From NCBI GenBank assembly GCA_947034885.2, contig OX344749.2, positions 50,559,682-50,623,681 on the forward strand: a DNA stretch of 64,000 nucleotides, written 5' to 3'. The stretch is from Thuidium tamariscinum. Its lineage: Eukaryota > Streptophyta > Bryopsida > Hypnales > Thuidiaceae. The position numbers were made by a program, and so were the translations under genes. Under the pieces are notes generated by a model, which was not told where the DNA came from, ran no database searches, and saw only the letters and a list, made by a program, of their open reading frames with translations. The first letter of the stretch is position 1. Each line of letters starts with the position of its first letter. Positions 47,757-59,780 of this stretch are shown one piece after another.

Positions 47757-48402
47757 GTAAGTCCCCGGCATCCGCAGGACGTCATCGTTCTCACCGTTGC
47801 TTTACGTTTAGACTTATCTTAGTGGTGCACAAGTTTTCTTCACTCCTCGTTCTCATTTCAATTTTCTGGTTTCACTTCGGGGACTATAAGCTTGAGCTTT
47901 CAAATCGCTCCCTGTGGCATTGCTTTTCCGTGTGGACCGCGCAGGGGCTCGGTCCATGGAGGTTTGTCTCGCACGCAATTTCACGCTGGTGTGACGTTTT
48001 GGAACGTTTTTTTGTTTTCCAGTTTGGCGGCTCTTGACCTTTTGGGGGAAGGATTTTACTTGCTGTGGAGAACTTGAGCTCGGTTTCATTCCTTGTTGAT
48101 GTTTGGAGGGTCGTGCGTTAGTTTGGCGGAATTGGGGATGTTATGTTGTGTTGGGGCAGTGGGTGATTAGGGAATTGCATGCACGGTGCGTAGTTCTTTA
48201 GGTTTTGCTGGTACAGGGTTTGGGATTTAGGGCGCTTTCGTGTGGTGAGATTGGTAGTATTGTCAGACGGGGAAATTGACTAAAATTTGAGGAGACTCGT
48301 CTGATTTTGGTGAGTTCTGTAATCTGGTGAGTTTTCTTTTGTCGTTCTGTGATGAGTTCGACGTCGTCAATCTGAGTCAAAAAAGAATTCTCGAGTGTGC
48401 AG
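47757..48402 (+). other. Probable 5' UTR intron of MTP1
   Basis: A strong donor (GCC|GTAAGT) at 47757 and an acceptor (GTGTGCAG) ending at 48402 bracket a 646-base T-rich stretch with no coding frame to the ATG at 48443. A 5' UTR intron would explain the ~870-base gap between the TATA boxes and the start codon. Confidence 0.5.
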
Positions 48403-48442
48403 GAAGCGTGAGTTTGACGGAATTTCGACGTGAGAGAGCAGG

Positions 48443-50049
48443 ATGGCCGCCGGAAATGGGAACTCGCCTCCCGGATCCGTGTTCGTCGATGTCGGTGTTA
48501 TCGAGCAATGCGACGCCACTCGGATGAAATGTGCGGCTACTCGCTGTGGACTTGAAACTGCTGGAAGCATCCAGAAAGACGAAATCGAGCGTCGTGAGTC
48601 CTCTCGGAAGCTCAGCCGAGCCGTGATGATCTGTCTGTTCTTCATGGCAGTCGAGGTTGCGGGAGGGTTGTACGCCAATAGTTTAGCTATTCTCACGGAC
48701 GCCGCGCACCTTCTTACCGACGTGGCGGGGTTCGCGCTCTCCTTGTTTGCGATCTGGGCGTCGGGGTGGGAAGCCACGCCGTTGCAGACGTTTGGATTCT
48801 CGAGGCTGGAGATTCTGGGTGCGCTCGGGTCAATTTTGTTCATATGGCTGCTCACGGGGATTTTAGTGTATGAAGCGATCAAGCGATTGCTGACGGAGGT
48901 GGCGCCGATTGATGGAAGGCTCATGTTCTGCATTGCGGCAGTGGGGTTGCTGGTGAATTTGGCGATGATGTACTTGCTGGGACATGGGCACAGTCATGGA
49001 CACGGACATAGTCATGGTCACGGACACGGACACAGTCATGGACACGGACACGGACATGAAAAAGAGCAGAGTCACGTTCACGGTGATGGACATAGCCATA
49101 GTCATAGCGGCCAAGAGCAGCATTCACATGGCGATGGCGATCAGGCTTCTGGTAAGCGACGTGTTTAGCACACTTTGAGCTATTGCTATTGACTACCTGG
49201 GTGCCCCCCCACCCCCCCTCTCGCCCAATTTGAAGACAAGTGTGCTACAGTCAATAGTAGTGTCCTTAGCAAGTGCGAAGGATATTCCAGAGGATATAAT
49301 TCAATGTTTCTGTTTACAGTTATTCTTAGACTGGACTTACCCCAGATTTTCTGACCCTGTCGTCTTACTGAAAAAGATATAACTCTTTTTATGTACCAAG
49401 TTTTTTTTTCACTGTTTGATACTGATTTGAGCTTTGATACTGTGCAGGACATGATCACGAGCATCACGAGCATCACGAGCATCACGACCACGGTGACCAC
49501 GACGACCATAGTCACCACGGGCACTCCCCCAGCGACGCACTGGGAGAACCGTTGTTGAAGTCACAGAGTGTGAGGGTTGATCAGGACTTGTCGAAGAAGA
49601 AGGGGGAGCGTAACATCAACGTGCAGGGCGCTTATTTACACGTTCTCGGCGACCTTCTCCAGAGCGTGGGAGTGATGATTGGCGGCGGGGTCATCTGGTA
49701 CCAGCCGAGTTGGAAGTTCATTGACCCAATTTGTACTCTTGTATTCTCCGTACTCGTCTTGTGCACGACGCTATCGATGATTCGCAACATTGTGGAGGTT
49801 TTGATGGAGAGCACTCCCAGGGAGATTGACGCCCAGGCTGTGGAGAGAGGGCTTTTGAGCCTCCCTGGAGTGGTGGAGGTTCATGACCTTCACATCTGGG
49901 CTATCACAGTTGGCAAAACTCTTCTTGCGTGCCATGTTCGGGTGCAGCGGCAAGTGAACACGAACGATGCGTTGCAGGCAGTCACCAATTATTGTGAGAG
50001 GGTGTTCAAGATTAGCCATGTAACGATTCAAGTAGAGACGGACTCCTGA
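48443..50049 (+). CDS. MTP1: Vacuolar-type zinc transporter, cation diffusion facilitator (MTP1-like)
   Basis: Exons 48443-49151 and 49448-50049 (G|GTAAGC ... TGTGCAG|GA) give 436 residues. MTP1 proteins exchange cytosolic Zn2+ for protons across the tonoplast. Seen: six likely membrane spans; the two Zn-site HxxxD motifs, His89-Asp93 (HLLTD) and His301-Asp305 (HVLGD); the CDF signature around [10 protein letters not shown]; and a C-terminal domain with [13 protein letters not shown]. The cytosolic loop between spans 4 and 5 (about 180-265) holds some 34 histidines. The first half is Gly-His/Ser-His repeats and the second Glu-His-His repeats, with the only coding intron splitting them. The total is longer than the ~400 residues usual in plants, mostly because of this loop. 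The ATG at 48443 begins the N-terminal Cys-containing leader ([16 protein letters not shown]). The 3' end of the gene is partly duplicated downstream. Confidence 0.95.
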
Positions 50050-50167
50050 TGGCATTCAGCTTCTTACCTTCAACTTGGACTGTGAAGTGGTGCGTAATTG
50101 AATCATTCGTGATCATTTCTGTGCATGAAATGGATCAAAGCTTATTGTGCCGGCGTTGCTTATTCAA

Positions 50168-50385
50168 CAAGTGAAGACGAATGATGCATTGGACGTACTC
50201 ACGCATTACTGTTAGAGGTGTCCAAGATCAGTCATGAAGCCATTCAATTGGAGGCTGGCTCCTGAAGCAGCTGAAGGCCTTCAATCTTCCAGGTCTTGTA
50301 CTGTGAATTTAGTATTGAATCTATGATTGAATTGTGATTGTTGATGTGCGTGAGATGGATCATTGCACGCTGCCAGCTTGGCATA
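50168..50385 (+). pseudogene. Tandem-duplicated MTP1 3' end (non-functional)
   Basis: Sequence from 50168 (caagtgaa...gatgcattg...attactgt...gtccaagatcagtcatg...gaggctggctcctga) is a diverged copy of 49951-50049, offset by 217 bases. The similarity continues into the 3' flank (tggactgtgaa...gatggatca). Frame breaks and the absence of an upstream exon make it a decayed exon tail lying in the transporter's 3' UTR. Confidence 0.8.
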
Positions 50386-52545
50386 TTAAAATTTTTGATA
50401 TGGAAGTTGAGGTAGGACACTGATGCAAGTAGGTTTGGTAGAATCTGGTAGAGTTTTTTGTCGGTAGGATTTTTGAGCGCGTTTCGAGTTCGAATTGTAT
50501 ATCACCAGATCTTTAAGCCCATTGACTTGTTTCACTAAACTGAGCCTGAGCTTTGCCCATTCTGTGTCTTCAGTTCAGTTCATTTATTGCTCCATCATAT
50601 AAGGTAGACAAGCCCACTACCACTCTGATTTGCAATCTGACTATTTTGGGGTCAATTCCAAAAAGGGCACATGTTTTTTTAAAGGTGTGCACATGTTTCT
50701 TGAGTCAAACCCAAATGGAATTATAATTTTCCGAAGTGGTCAGCCCTGAAATTACAAAATTGCCTTTAGACTAGGGTCATAAACAACTCATAAACATCTT
50801 GTAACCACTTAATCAAGTACTAGATATTCTCTCTCAAAGAAGTGGCACATTAAGTATATCCCAACTTGTCTAAATTTATTGATTTTGTCATAAAAAATCC
50901 TGATTTTATTGTAGAATGAAGAGAATTGGGGAACTTTAAATGGAAATGTGGCCATAAGTAAGAGATGGATTCAGACTAGTTCTACTTGATGGAATTGGGT
51001 TGCAAACCATTATGGACTCATCTACCTTATGTTTGTATGTGTTTATAGTCATGTTTTCTTTAACATAATTGGTTGTTGACTTTCCAATACTAATGTGGTT
51101 CTATATCATTGGCTATCCATCACCATTGCCATCACAATTTGCAACTCATAACCTTCTTTCCTTTCAACTTGCTTTCTACATCCTTGGATCATGAAGATTG
51201 AAGGTTGTGATTGAAAAGTGAACAATCGGTTATATCTAATAACCTATTTGCCCCTACTACGGCTTGTCCAGTTATCTAATGCATAATCATGTTGTAGTGT
51301 TACCAACAGTCAGCTCAAGCATTGTACAATTAGATCATTAGCGTGTCTTGAAATCCTAGGGACAGAGTTAAGAGCATTCCCATGGGTTGCACATAAGAGA
51401 GGCACAACTAAGAGATGCTTGTTGAGTTGAAATTGTTTGGTTGGCCACTAGTTGCTTGTTTGGCCCATGGGAAGACGGTTACTACACATGGCCAAGGGAA
51501 TTGGGCATGTCAAATGAAAATGTCAATGCATCACGTCATCTTGGAATGGTGGAGTGAGGCAGAGCCATTGGCCTCGCAATATTCCATACCTTGAACTATG
51601 TGCCATATGACATATCAAAGCATTCGTTGTATTCTCTATTTGGCCATTGGTGGCCATTTTTGGCAGTGGCTTGCAATTTTCTTGGCTTTCCAGTGCCTCC
51701 CGTGGGACAAACATTATGACTAGGCACAACCATTCCCTGAGTATGCGTCACTTTTTGAGCCCCATGGGGATGCTCTAAGTTGAATCATTGCAAATAGAGT
51801 GTTGTGATCAGGGTAAGGTGGAACCATATATAACCGACTAGATAAGGTATTCTAAATATGATTCGGTAGAGTGCAAGTTAAATGTTAAATATTTTGGGAA
51901 GTGGAATGATAGAAATAACAAGGATTGCAAAAGCTTTAGTAATTTTATCATATAAATTGAAATTACTATGAATTTTAAAAGGCAAAATGTGTGCTACACC
52001 CATAGCCAATCTCTAAACTCTTCTAATTCTGATCACACAAAAAACTACTTTTTACTCACTTTTCATTTCTTCTACATTACTTTGGGACATGTGCCATGAA
52101 CTTTTAATTTTAACTTTGAAAAGGAGGAAAAACACATTCTAGCATTGGTTGGAAATATGTGGTTGGCTATTGGGCAATGGTTGGTAATAGGTGCTTCTAC
52201 CTAAGTCTTTTAGCCACTTCAGGTTGAAGCAACAATCTTGACATATTGAGAAATTCTAAACCTTGATTGGTGTAAAAATCATTCTTTATTTTGTATTGAC
52301 ATGCCAAAACTTTTTGAGATACCTACCCTTCAAAAGGACAATAACTTTAATAGGTGACAACTTTTTTATAAAGTATCTGTAACAAATGGTTTGTATAGCT
52401 TGTTCAATTGACCAATCAATGATGAGCTTTTGCATTCCTTAAAGTAATGAGTAACCTCAAAGTAACATTCTTCAAATTTTTTGTAATCAAACTTTCCAAT
52501 GAAAAAATAACAATTTCTAATTTTGATTCAAAACTCAAGACTTAA
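50386..52545. other. Intergenic DNA
   Basis: No gene or bounded element can be supported. Short frames only. Confidence 0.6.
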
Positions 52546-52773
52546 ATTCACTAAAAGAAACCTATATTTTAGGTGACGAGCCTTAATATTTTATGAGAGA
52601 TTTTAGGTGATGTCTAATGCAACAAATCCATGTTTAATTTTCTGTCAACAAAGTGTCCAACATTGTATCAATGTTGGTATTAAAACATAGGTTTGTTGCA
52701 TTTGAAATCACCTAAAATTTGACATAAAAAATTAAGGCTTGTCACCTAAAATGTTTTTGTTTTTTTAGTGATT
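52546..52773. mobile_element. Miniature CACTA-like element, 222 bp
   Basis: The element 52549-52770 begins CACTAAAAGAAACCTATATT and ends, inverted, CACTAAAAAAACAAAAACAT. A 3-bp duplication ATT lies on both sides (52546-52548, 52771-52773). The two halves form a long imperfect hairpin (TTTAGGTGA... and TCACCTAAA). Confidence 0.82.
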
Positions 52774-52954
52774 GACACATGCATCTTGTGAAGATAAAGA
52801 ATGTCATACTAAGGGAGTTCATATGATTGTTGTTGAGAAGATAAAGAGAATGATACAAAGTCCACATGAGTGTAGTTGAGAGTAATGGAAGATGTTTTTT
52901 TTAACTAAGATTTTTTGAAAATTTAGTCTTTTATGTTGGATATGTCAATTAACC

Positions 52955-53340
52955 CTTGAAGGAGGTTGAGGTTGAAAAGTGATTGATGAATGGCTTCATT
53001 GTTCATTGAAGAAACAAAGAATGCACCTATTGATTCAATAATTGGAACAATTTTGGTGATTATGTTGGTTATTTTGTTTAACCTTTGATGGAGGTTGAGG
53101 TTGAAAATTAGTCAATGGATGACATCATTGTTCATTGAAGAAACAAGGAATGTATCTTTTGGTCGAATAATCAGAGCAATATTGATAATTTGATTGATCA
53201 TTTCGTTTAATCTTTGACATAGATTGAGGTTGAAAATTGGTTAATGAATAACTTCATTGTTCATTAAAGAAACAAAGGATGTACCTATTGGTTCAATAAT
53301 TAGACTGCAATTTTAGTAACTACCTTGGTCATAGAGGTTT
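52955..53340 (+). repeat. Three tandem ~128-bp repeats
   Basis: Units begin at about 52955, 53083 and 53211. They share GAGGTTGAGGTTGAAAA, TTCATTGTTCATTGAAGAAA and AATGTACCTATTGGTTCAAT. A lone diverged unit lies at 8045-8165. Confidence 0.9.
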
Positions 53341-54537
53341 GCATCCTTCAAAGGTTAAAGATTAATTAAGTTTGTAGATGCCTCGGGTAGGTCACTTCCC
53401 GCATTTTAAAAACCATGTGCGGCATAATATAGCATAGACTTTATCGTTTCAAGGTAAATTTTATAAAGGATTTACAAATAAAGTAGGGGACTTTCAAAGT
53501 CAAAGATGCATTATAAATAAAATAGGTAGCTAAAAAACCTCAAGTATTAAAATTTTTTACATATAATTTAAGGACTAGAGATTAGGATCTTGGAAATTGT
53601 ATTTAGTAGGGTCAATTGTATTTAGAGTTGGTTGTACAAATAAAGGAATCAGAGTATAAAGGTGGTAAATGATGTTTGCATAGTTGGTTATACAAAGTAA
53701 TTAGAATATAAAGGTGTTACATGATGTTTGCTTAGCTAGTTGTTGTGTTGTATTGAGTAATAGACCTTGGATGGATGAAAATAGGGGCAATGGAGATGTA
53801 GCTAAAGATGTGTGGATGGACTTTGAGCTTCAAGTTAGGGTTATGTGAACTTTCCATTGCAATCTGTATCTCACTTTTCAAAGCATTATAATTTCTATAA
53901 ACCATGATTCTATTGTTTTCCTTTCATGTATTGTCAAACTGTGTTTTTTATACATTGTAGACTGTAGAGGTTCTTATACATTCAATTTTTGGATTTTTGT
54001 GTATTGCAAGTGGTAAAATTGTCATACTAGTTCACTTGACTAAATTCTATATACAAAAAGGATGTGACAACAAAAAAGAATATTGAGCAAAGTAATTAAA
54101 CATCTCAACTTTTCATACAAATTTCCTTTATCTTCTCTCTAATCTTCCTACTTTTAACTTTCTCTTCAATTCACTTTTTCTTCTTATAAGGAAAATATCC
54201 TACAAAAAAATACTTTCACTTATGAAATATAAGTAAGTATAGGGTGCCATAATATAGGACATTTTCACAAATTATGTAATTATAGGGGACCATTTATTTG
54301 AGCCTTTGAGGTAAATAGCCCCCCCAAAAATACCCCCTTGCCGCACGGGGGGTATGAAACATACAAAGAGTGACCCACCCGAGGTGGATGCAAGATTGGT
54401 AAATCAAACACATTGCTTGAGATAAAGACAATCTATACAAGCTACTTTGATGTAGTCTCAATGTTAGTTATTTCAAATGTGTCTCAAATGTGTTACAAAT
54501 GTCATGGACTAACTCAATGTTGTTATCTTACTCCTAC
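53341..54537. other. Intergenic AT-rich DNA
   Basis: No gene or bounded element was seen. Confidence 0.6.
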
Positions 54538-55267
54538 TTGTGGGTGATTGCAAGAAACACTTGTCCTATTTTGTATCACACGTTGCATTCTGATTTGTTT
54601 TTTGGCCATAACTTTCGTGTTTTAGCTCCGATTGGCTCAAGATTTGTAGGGAAGGTACTCATAACTATCGTTAACCTTCCACAATTTTTTCATAATTAAA
54701 AAAATTATTATTATCCAAAAATAGACCCCGATTGGATGTCACACTTGGTAGTTTAGGGTTTTTTAGTACCTGAGCTATACCTTTTTTTAATGATTTTAAC
54801 ATGAAATTTTGATGAGATGGTTTTCTAGTAGACTTATAGCTCTCCAGGGAAGGATTTTTTTTAAAAGTTAATTTTGTGAGGTGTGGAGGTCTACAAAGTG
54901 AGCTCCCTTTTGCTTGTATTTTGAAACATATAAAACATTATTTTTGTGTTTTTTTTTGTGAATGACCATCTCCATAAAGTTGTTGCAAATGGAAAATTTT
55001 TATTTTTTTGAAAATATCTATTTTTACTATTTTTCCCTAATTAAAACATGAAGATATGTATTTTCTGGAGGTTTGGCACTTTTCAAGTTCTCCTACTTAG
55101 AGAATTTTTCTATCCATTTCCTTTGGTGAAAACCTTCATCTTAGAGGTATATGCACTATTCATATTAAATTTTTTTTTTTTAAATTAATTTTTTTATTTT
55201 AAAGTACTCTCGAAAAAATCAGCCAAACGCAACAAATAGGACAAGTGTTTCTTGCAATCACCCTTGT
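54538..55267. mobile_element. TIR element with 4-bp duplication, copy 2
   Basis: The 722-bp element 54542-55263 has termini GGGTGATTGCAAGAAACACT on the left and the same 20 bases inverted on the right. The match extends to about 30 bases (through TTGTCCTATTT). Perfect TTGT duplications flank it (54538-54541, 55264-55267). It is related by its ends to the element at 33.88 kb. No transposase frame. Confidence 0.88.
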
Positions 55268-58017
55268 ACATTATTTTGGTTCAAATTTGATGTATGTTGT
55301 TTTTGATTATCTTAAGTTTTAGTTTTTTTTTCATCTCTTTCTTATATCAGATAATATTAGTTCAAATTTTAACCATTAAAGGTCTTTCAAGTCTGAAATA
55401 TTTTTTGGATGTTTGGACATCCAAAATGAACTCAAGTACTAGATTTTGTTTTCTCCCTCTTACTTTTTTTTGTTGATATTGGAAAATCAAACAATCCTAT
55501 AGGAAATGTTATTTTTTGATTTTTTTGAAGATCTACTAGTTGGTTAAAATGTTATAAGGTTTTTTGAATTGAACTCTAATTTACACAAGTAGAGAGAAGC
55601 AATATTTTACTTTGAAAATTTGCATACTTCTTCCCAACTTGAGATTCTATTGAAATTTGAAGTTTTAGATCTTTTAGAATAGTAGGATTTGGATTATGGG
55701 CTCAAAAACTTGACAAAGCCATGAAAAAACATTGTTTTACTTCGAAAGTTTGTACACTTCTTCCTAACTTGAGTTTGTACCCAAGTTTTAAATCTTAAAT
55801 CTTATTGCAAAGTAGAATTTGAGTTAAGGGACTTAGAAGCTTGACAAGTCACATTGTTAAAAGCATAGGCAACCTTGAAAAAAATATTGTTTAGGAAATA
55901 CTATTCTTAGGCAATTTTGGAATCATTTAAAAAATTTGACAACTAGGAAAATTTAGAGGTTAAATTTGTTGCTATGATGTGTGAAATCAAAGATCCTTAT
56001 TATTTCTACCATAGCTTGAGTGTTGAAGTCATCATCACCTCCCTTGGATAATATATTGGATAAGTTGAGTAGGCTTTCATGAGCTCAACTTTTCACCTAG
56101 GCTTCACTAATTCAACTTAATAGTTTTCTACTTTGACTCCCTAGCTATAACTCTACTATAAGCAACTTGAATCCAATTTGATGCATTGTACTTCTATATA
56201 TAATGGAACCTTATACAAAAACATATTTACAAGTGGAATCCAAGAGCATATACAACAAGTGCAAAGATTGACTTCCATATAGTGAACAACTTATTTTACA
56301 AAAAACATAATCTCAATAAGTAGAATCCAAGCACGTTGAAGATGTATAAGGATCCACTAAGACTATGCATTTGGCTTGGCTAATTTTTTAACATTTGATG
56401 AATATATATCTTGAAGGTTGAATTCTCCACTTGTACCATAATTTAGTAGAGGTGTTCTAATTTTGATACAAAACTCAATGTAAATACACCAACTTTGGAT
56501 CATATAATTAATACATACCTTTCCATTAAGATTCTTCCCTAAATTAAAAAATCTATGAATATAGAGCCTAAGATTGTGTCTAAGGCCAATTTCATGTACA
56601 CTTATAGTTACAATGAAAATTTGTAGTTGATTCATGTAATGCCCAAAAAATACAAGCTTGGCTAAATATAAACTAGCCACCTTCCAATATTCAAACAATT
56701 AAATAATAGAAACTACAAACAAATGTTTATTTGGATTATTTTAGTTATAGTTATTTTTATTTAAAGATAACAACAATAATAAATTAGAAGTGCATTTATC
56801 TTCTAGTTCTTAAATGAATATCTAAAAGAGCTACAAATCTTATCCAGCTCCTACCAACTATTATTTTTTGTTTTAAATAAATATTTTTGTAATAAATGGT
56901 AAAAATAGGAATCTTTTGTGTGATTTTTTTTGTCCCATATACTTTCTCTTATGGAAGAAATAGTTTCACAAAATATTTTAAGTAATAAGGTAGTGACACT
57001 TATATGTGTCTAAATACAATTTTGAGCATGGTTCCTATTATTCAAATGTTAATAATTTTGTTGGATCATGTTGTAGTTACAAGGAGATATTAGATTCCTA
57101 AAATGCATTTTTGGATGACTTTGTATGAATAAAAAATGAATTTTCAAAATATTAAAAATAGATGCATTTGAAACAATCCTAGTCTCTCATATTTGGAGCT
57201 TGTACATTTTGAACAAAAATCTAGATGGGATAATTTTACAAATATGTTATAATTAAATATCGTTACTTTATTGTATGGTCAAGTGGTCACCCGATAACCT
57301 TTGAGTTGGTAGGTTTAGGCATATTTACTCTTAGACTTAATTCAATGTTGTCATGCTTGTAGATTATGTTAAAAGTGGTTAGGTAGAAAATCCATTTGTT
57401 TATAAACTATGTAGTTACTATGTTTAGTACATAGTTACACATATTGAACTTTTGCAAATTATTTAGTAAAAGAAAGGCAAATAAAATAATATTTCACAAG
57501 TATCTTGTCAATTCATTTTTAGCTAGTCAAAGCAAAATCACATAGTTTACCATTATAGATCATGTAGAAACTATTCTTGGCCTTTTGGATGCTATGAAGG
57601 CTCTCTTGTTTTCTACTCTATGTCAATAATCCATATGTGTCCCTTCTCATTATTAAATAGTATACAAATGTTATGCTATACATAGAGCCACATAGTAGTG
57701 TTATTTGAATTCATAAATAGGTGAGTCAATGTCCAATTCCAAACCTTTGGACCTAAAATGCCCACTTTGTGCGATGTCTACATTGAAATGCAAACCAGTG
57801 AAAAATTAGATCTCAGACTAGGGATCTAAATTAGACTTTGGTCTATAATGGATATGGTCTATGATGGGTATTCAAACCTTTAAAAACCTCTACAACTTCT
57901 ATCCCAAATTTGAAGTACACTTTAGAATAGTAGAATAACATTTTTATTTCCATTTTTATATTTTCTTTTACAAATGAACATTTTAGCCATTTTGGGGCTT
58001 GGGGCTTTATAAATAAA

Positions 58018-58100
58018 TTATATATATATAATATATATATAATATATATATAATATATATATAATATATATATATATATTATATATATATGTGTGTGTAT
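58018..58100. repeat. (TA)n microsatellite with AAT interruptions
   Basis: About 80 bases of TATATATATAATATATATAT pattern, ending in GTGTGTGT. Confidence 0.95.
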
Positions 58101-58870
58101 AATGTAGGATCAAAGATTCTAATTTCATATTATAATATTGAATATTACTTGCAATCTGAATTAGAGTAATAGATCTATTTAAATTAGAAAATATATATAA
58201 TATAAATCAAATACCAACTATAGTTTTATCCAAATTTAAGTACAAGATCAATCGAATGTAGAAATATCATTCAACTTAGAATTTTTTAGAGTGATTTCAC
58301 ATGATTTCATGCATTTTATACATTATTATATATTAAAAAAATTCTCTAAAGAATTACCACAAATATATTTGTTAAAAGAAAAATATCCAAAATCAAGCAT
58401 GTATGACAAAAGTGTGTCCCAACAAATCTTATTAAACAATATCAAAAAGCCATTTCTAGTACACTATTGTAAACAAAAGTATTCAAATCTAAATCTTCAA
58501 TGATAGAAAAAACTCACACATTTAGATTTTTGTTTAGAATGAAGATTTTAATTCAAAGAATGTATACATTTTAAAAACTAAAGCATAGAAGTGATATATA
58601 ATACACCTTCATACCTACATTTAGTACTTTAAAATAGACCATAAACTATAATAAAAAGATATTATCAATATTCTATTTGCAATTAGTCATGATTACTTGT
58701 GCCATTAGCTAGATGATGTTTAGAGGCCTTTTTAAGACCAAGGACCCAGGATTGTGGGAATGTGTCTTTTGCCACATGAGCAATGCAATGTGGGTGAGAG
58801 ATTGCTACTTTAGATAATATGAATTATTTAATTAAAATAAAATAAAATAAAATATTTTTAAAATATTTTT

Positions 58871-58932
58871 TTAATTAAAAAAATCAATTTTTAATTAAAA
58901 AAATCAATTTTTAATTAAAAAAATCAATTTTT
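58871..58932. repeat. 20-bp tandem repeat, three units
   Basis: TTAATTAAAAAAATCAATTT repeats with an exact 20-base period. Confidence 0.95.
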
Positions 58933-59780
58933 AGTTTTCTTATATTTTCTCAAAATCTAAAAAAAAGGATTATAATTTATTTTCTTAATTCAAAATTTCA
59001 AACAAGCAATGGTTCATTGACTGCATTAGGAACAATTTTTAAGAACCCCAAAATAGTCTCCTACAACCTTGAAAAAACATCTTATGATATAATTTTTAAT
59101 ATAAAATACAAACAATGTCATTATTTCATTTGTCATAATTTTTTTCATATTTTCATCTACATAACTTTTTGTACTTTTCATTCATCCATTCTTGCTAAAC
59201 CCAAATGAAATCAAAACAACTTCTCAATGAAATTTTGAAGCTAAATGAAACCCTTTTGATGCCATTGAATTGTAATGTACTCTGTTCTTGTACCAAACTA
59301 GCGTTTTTTTTTCCGGCACCGTATGGCCAGATTGCACCATTTCAAAGTAAATGTCTTTTTTTCACTAGATGAAAGTAATCTTTTTTTGCTAGAAATTTTC
59401 TAGTTCTCTTTAAAATATGGATGAAGTAACCAAATTTAGATGAAAAAGTATATGAATATGATGGAAAAGTGTTTTTAAGTCCAAAAGATGGATGAATGTA
59501 AAAATACAATGCTTCACCAAATTTGAAGTAATCGCCATCTTGGCACTTTCTCAAAAAGTAAATTAAAGGGCCATAACAAACTATATCTTTTTTTCTTTTT
59601 AAAAAAAAATCTCTCGAAATTTTAGAAATAATCAAAATTAACAAAAAAAAATAAAACTGTCTAAAGTTTCCAAACTGAATTGATTTGTCCTGTGATTGAG
59701 AGTAACTTATGACACTAATTTCCTAAAGTGACACTCACTATTCTAAATTAGTAAAGGGCTGAAATTAAGAATTCATCCAT

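Larger units (their letters stand above)
55268..59780. other. Intergenic, very AT-rich
   Basis: No gene is recognisable. Two simple repeats are listed separately. Frames of up to 111 codons (such as 56363-56698 minus) have no motif. Confidence 0.6.

Noticed and set aside
58018-58100. CRISPR-like or functional repeat array
   Set aside because: It is a plain TA microsatellite without spacers, in a eukaryotic nuclear sequence.
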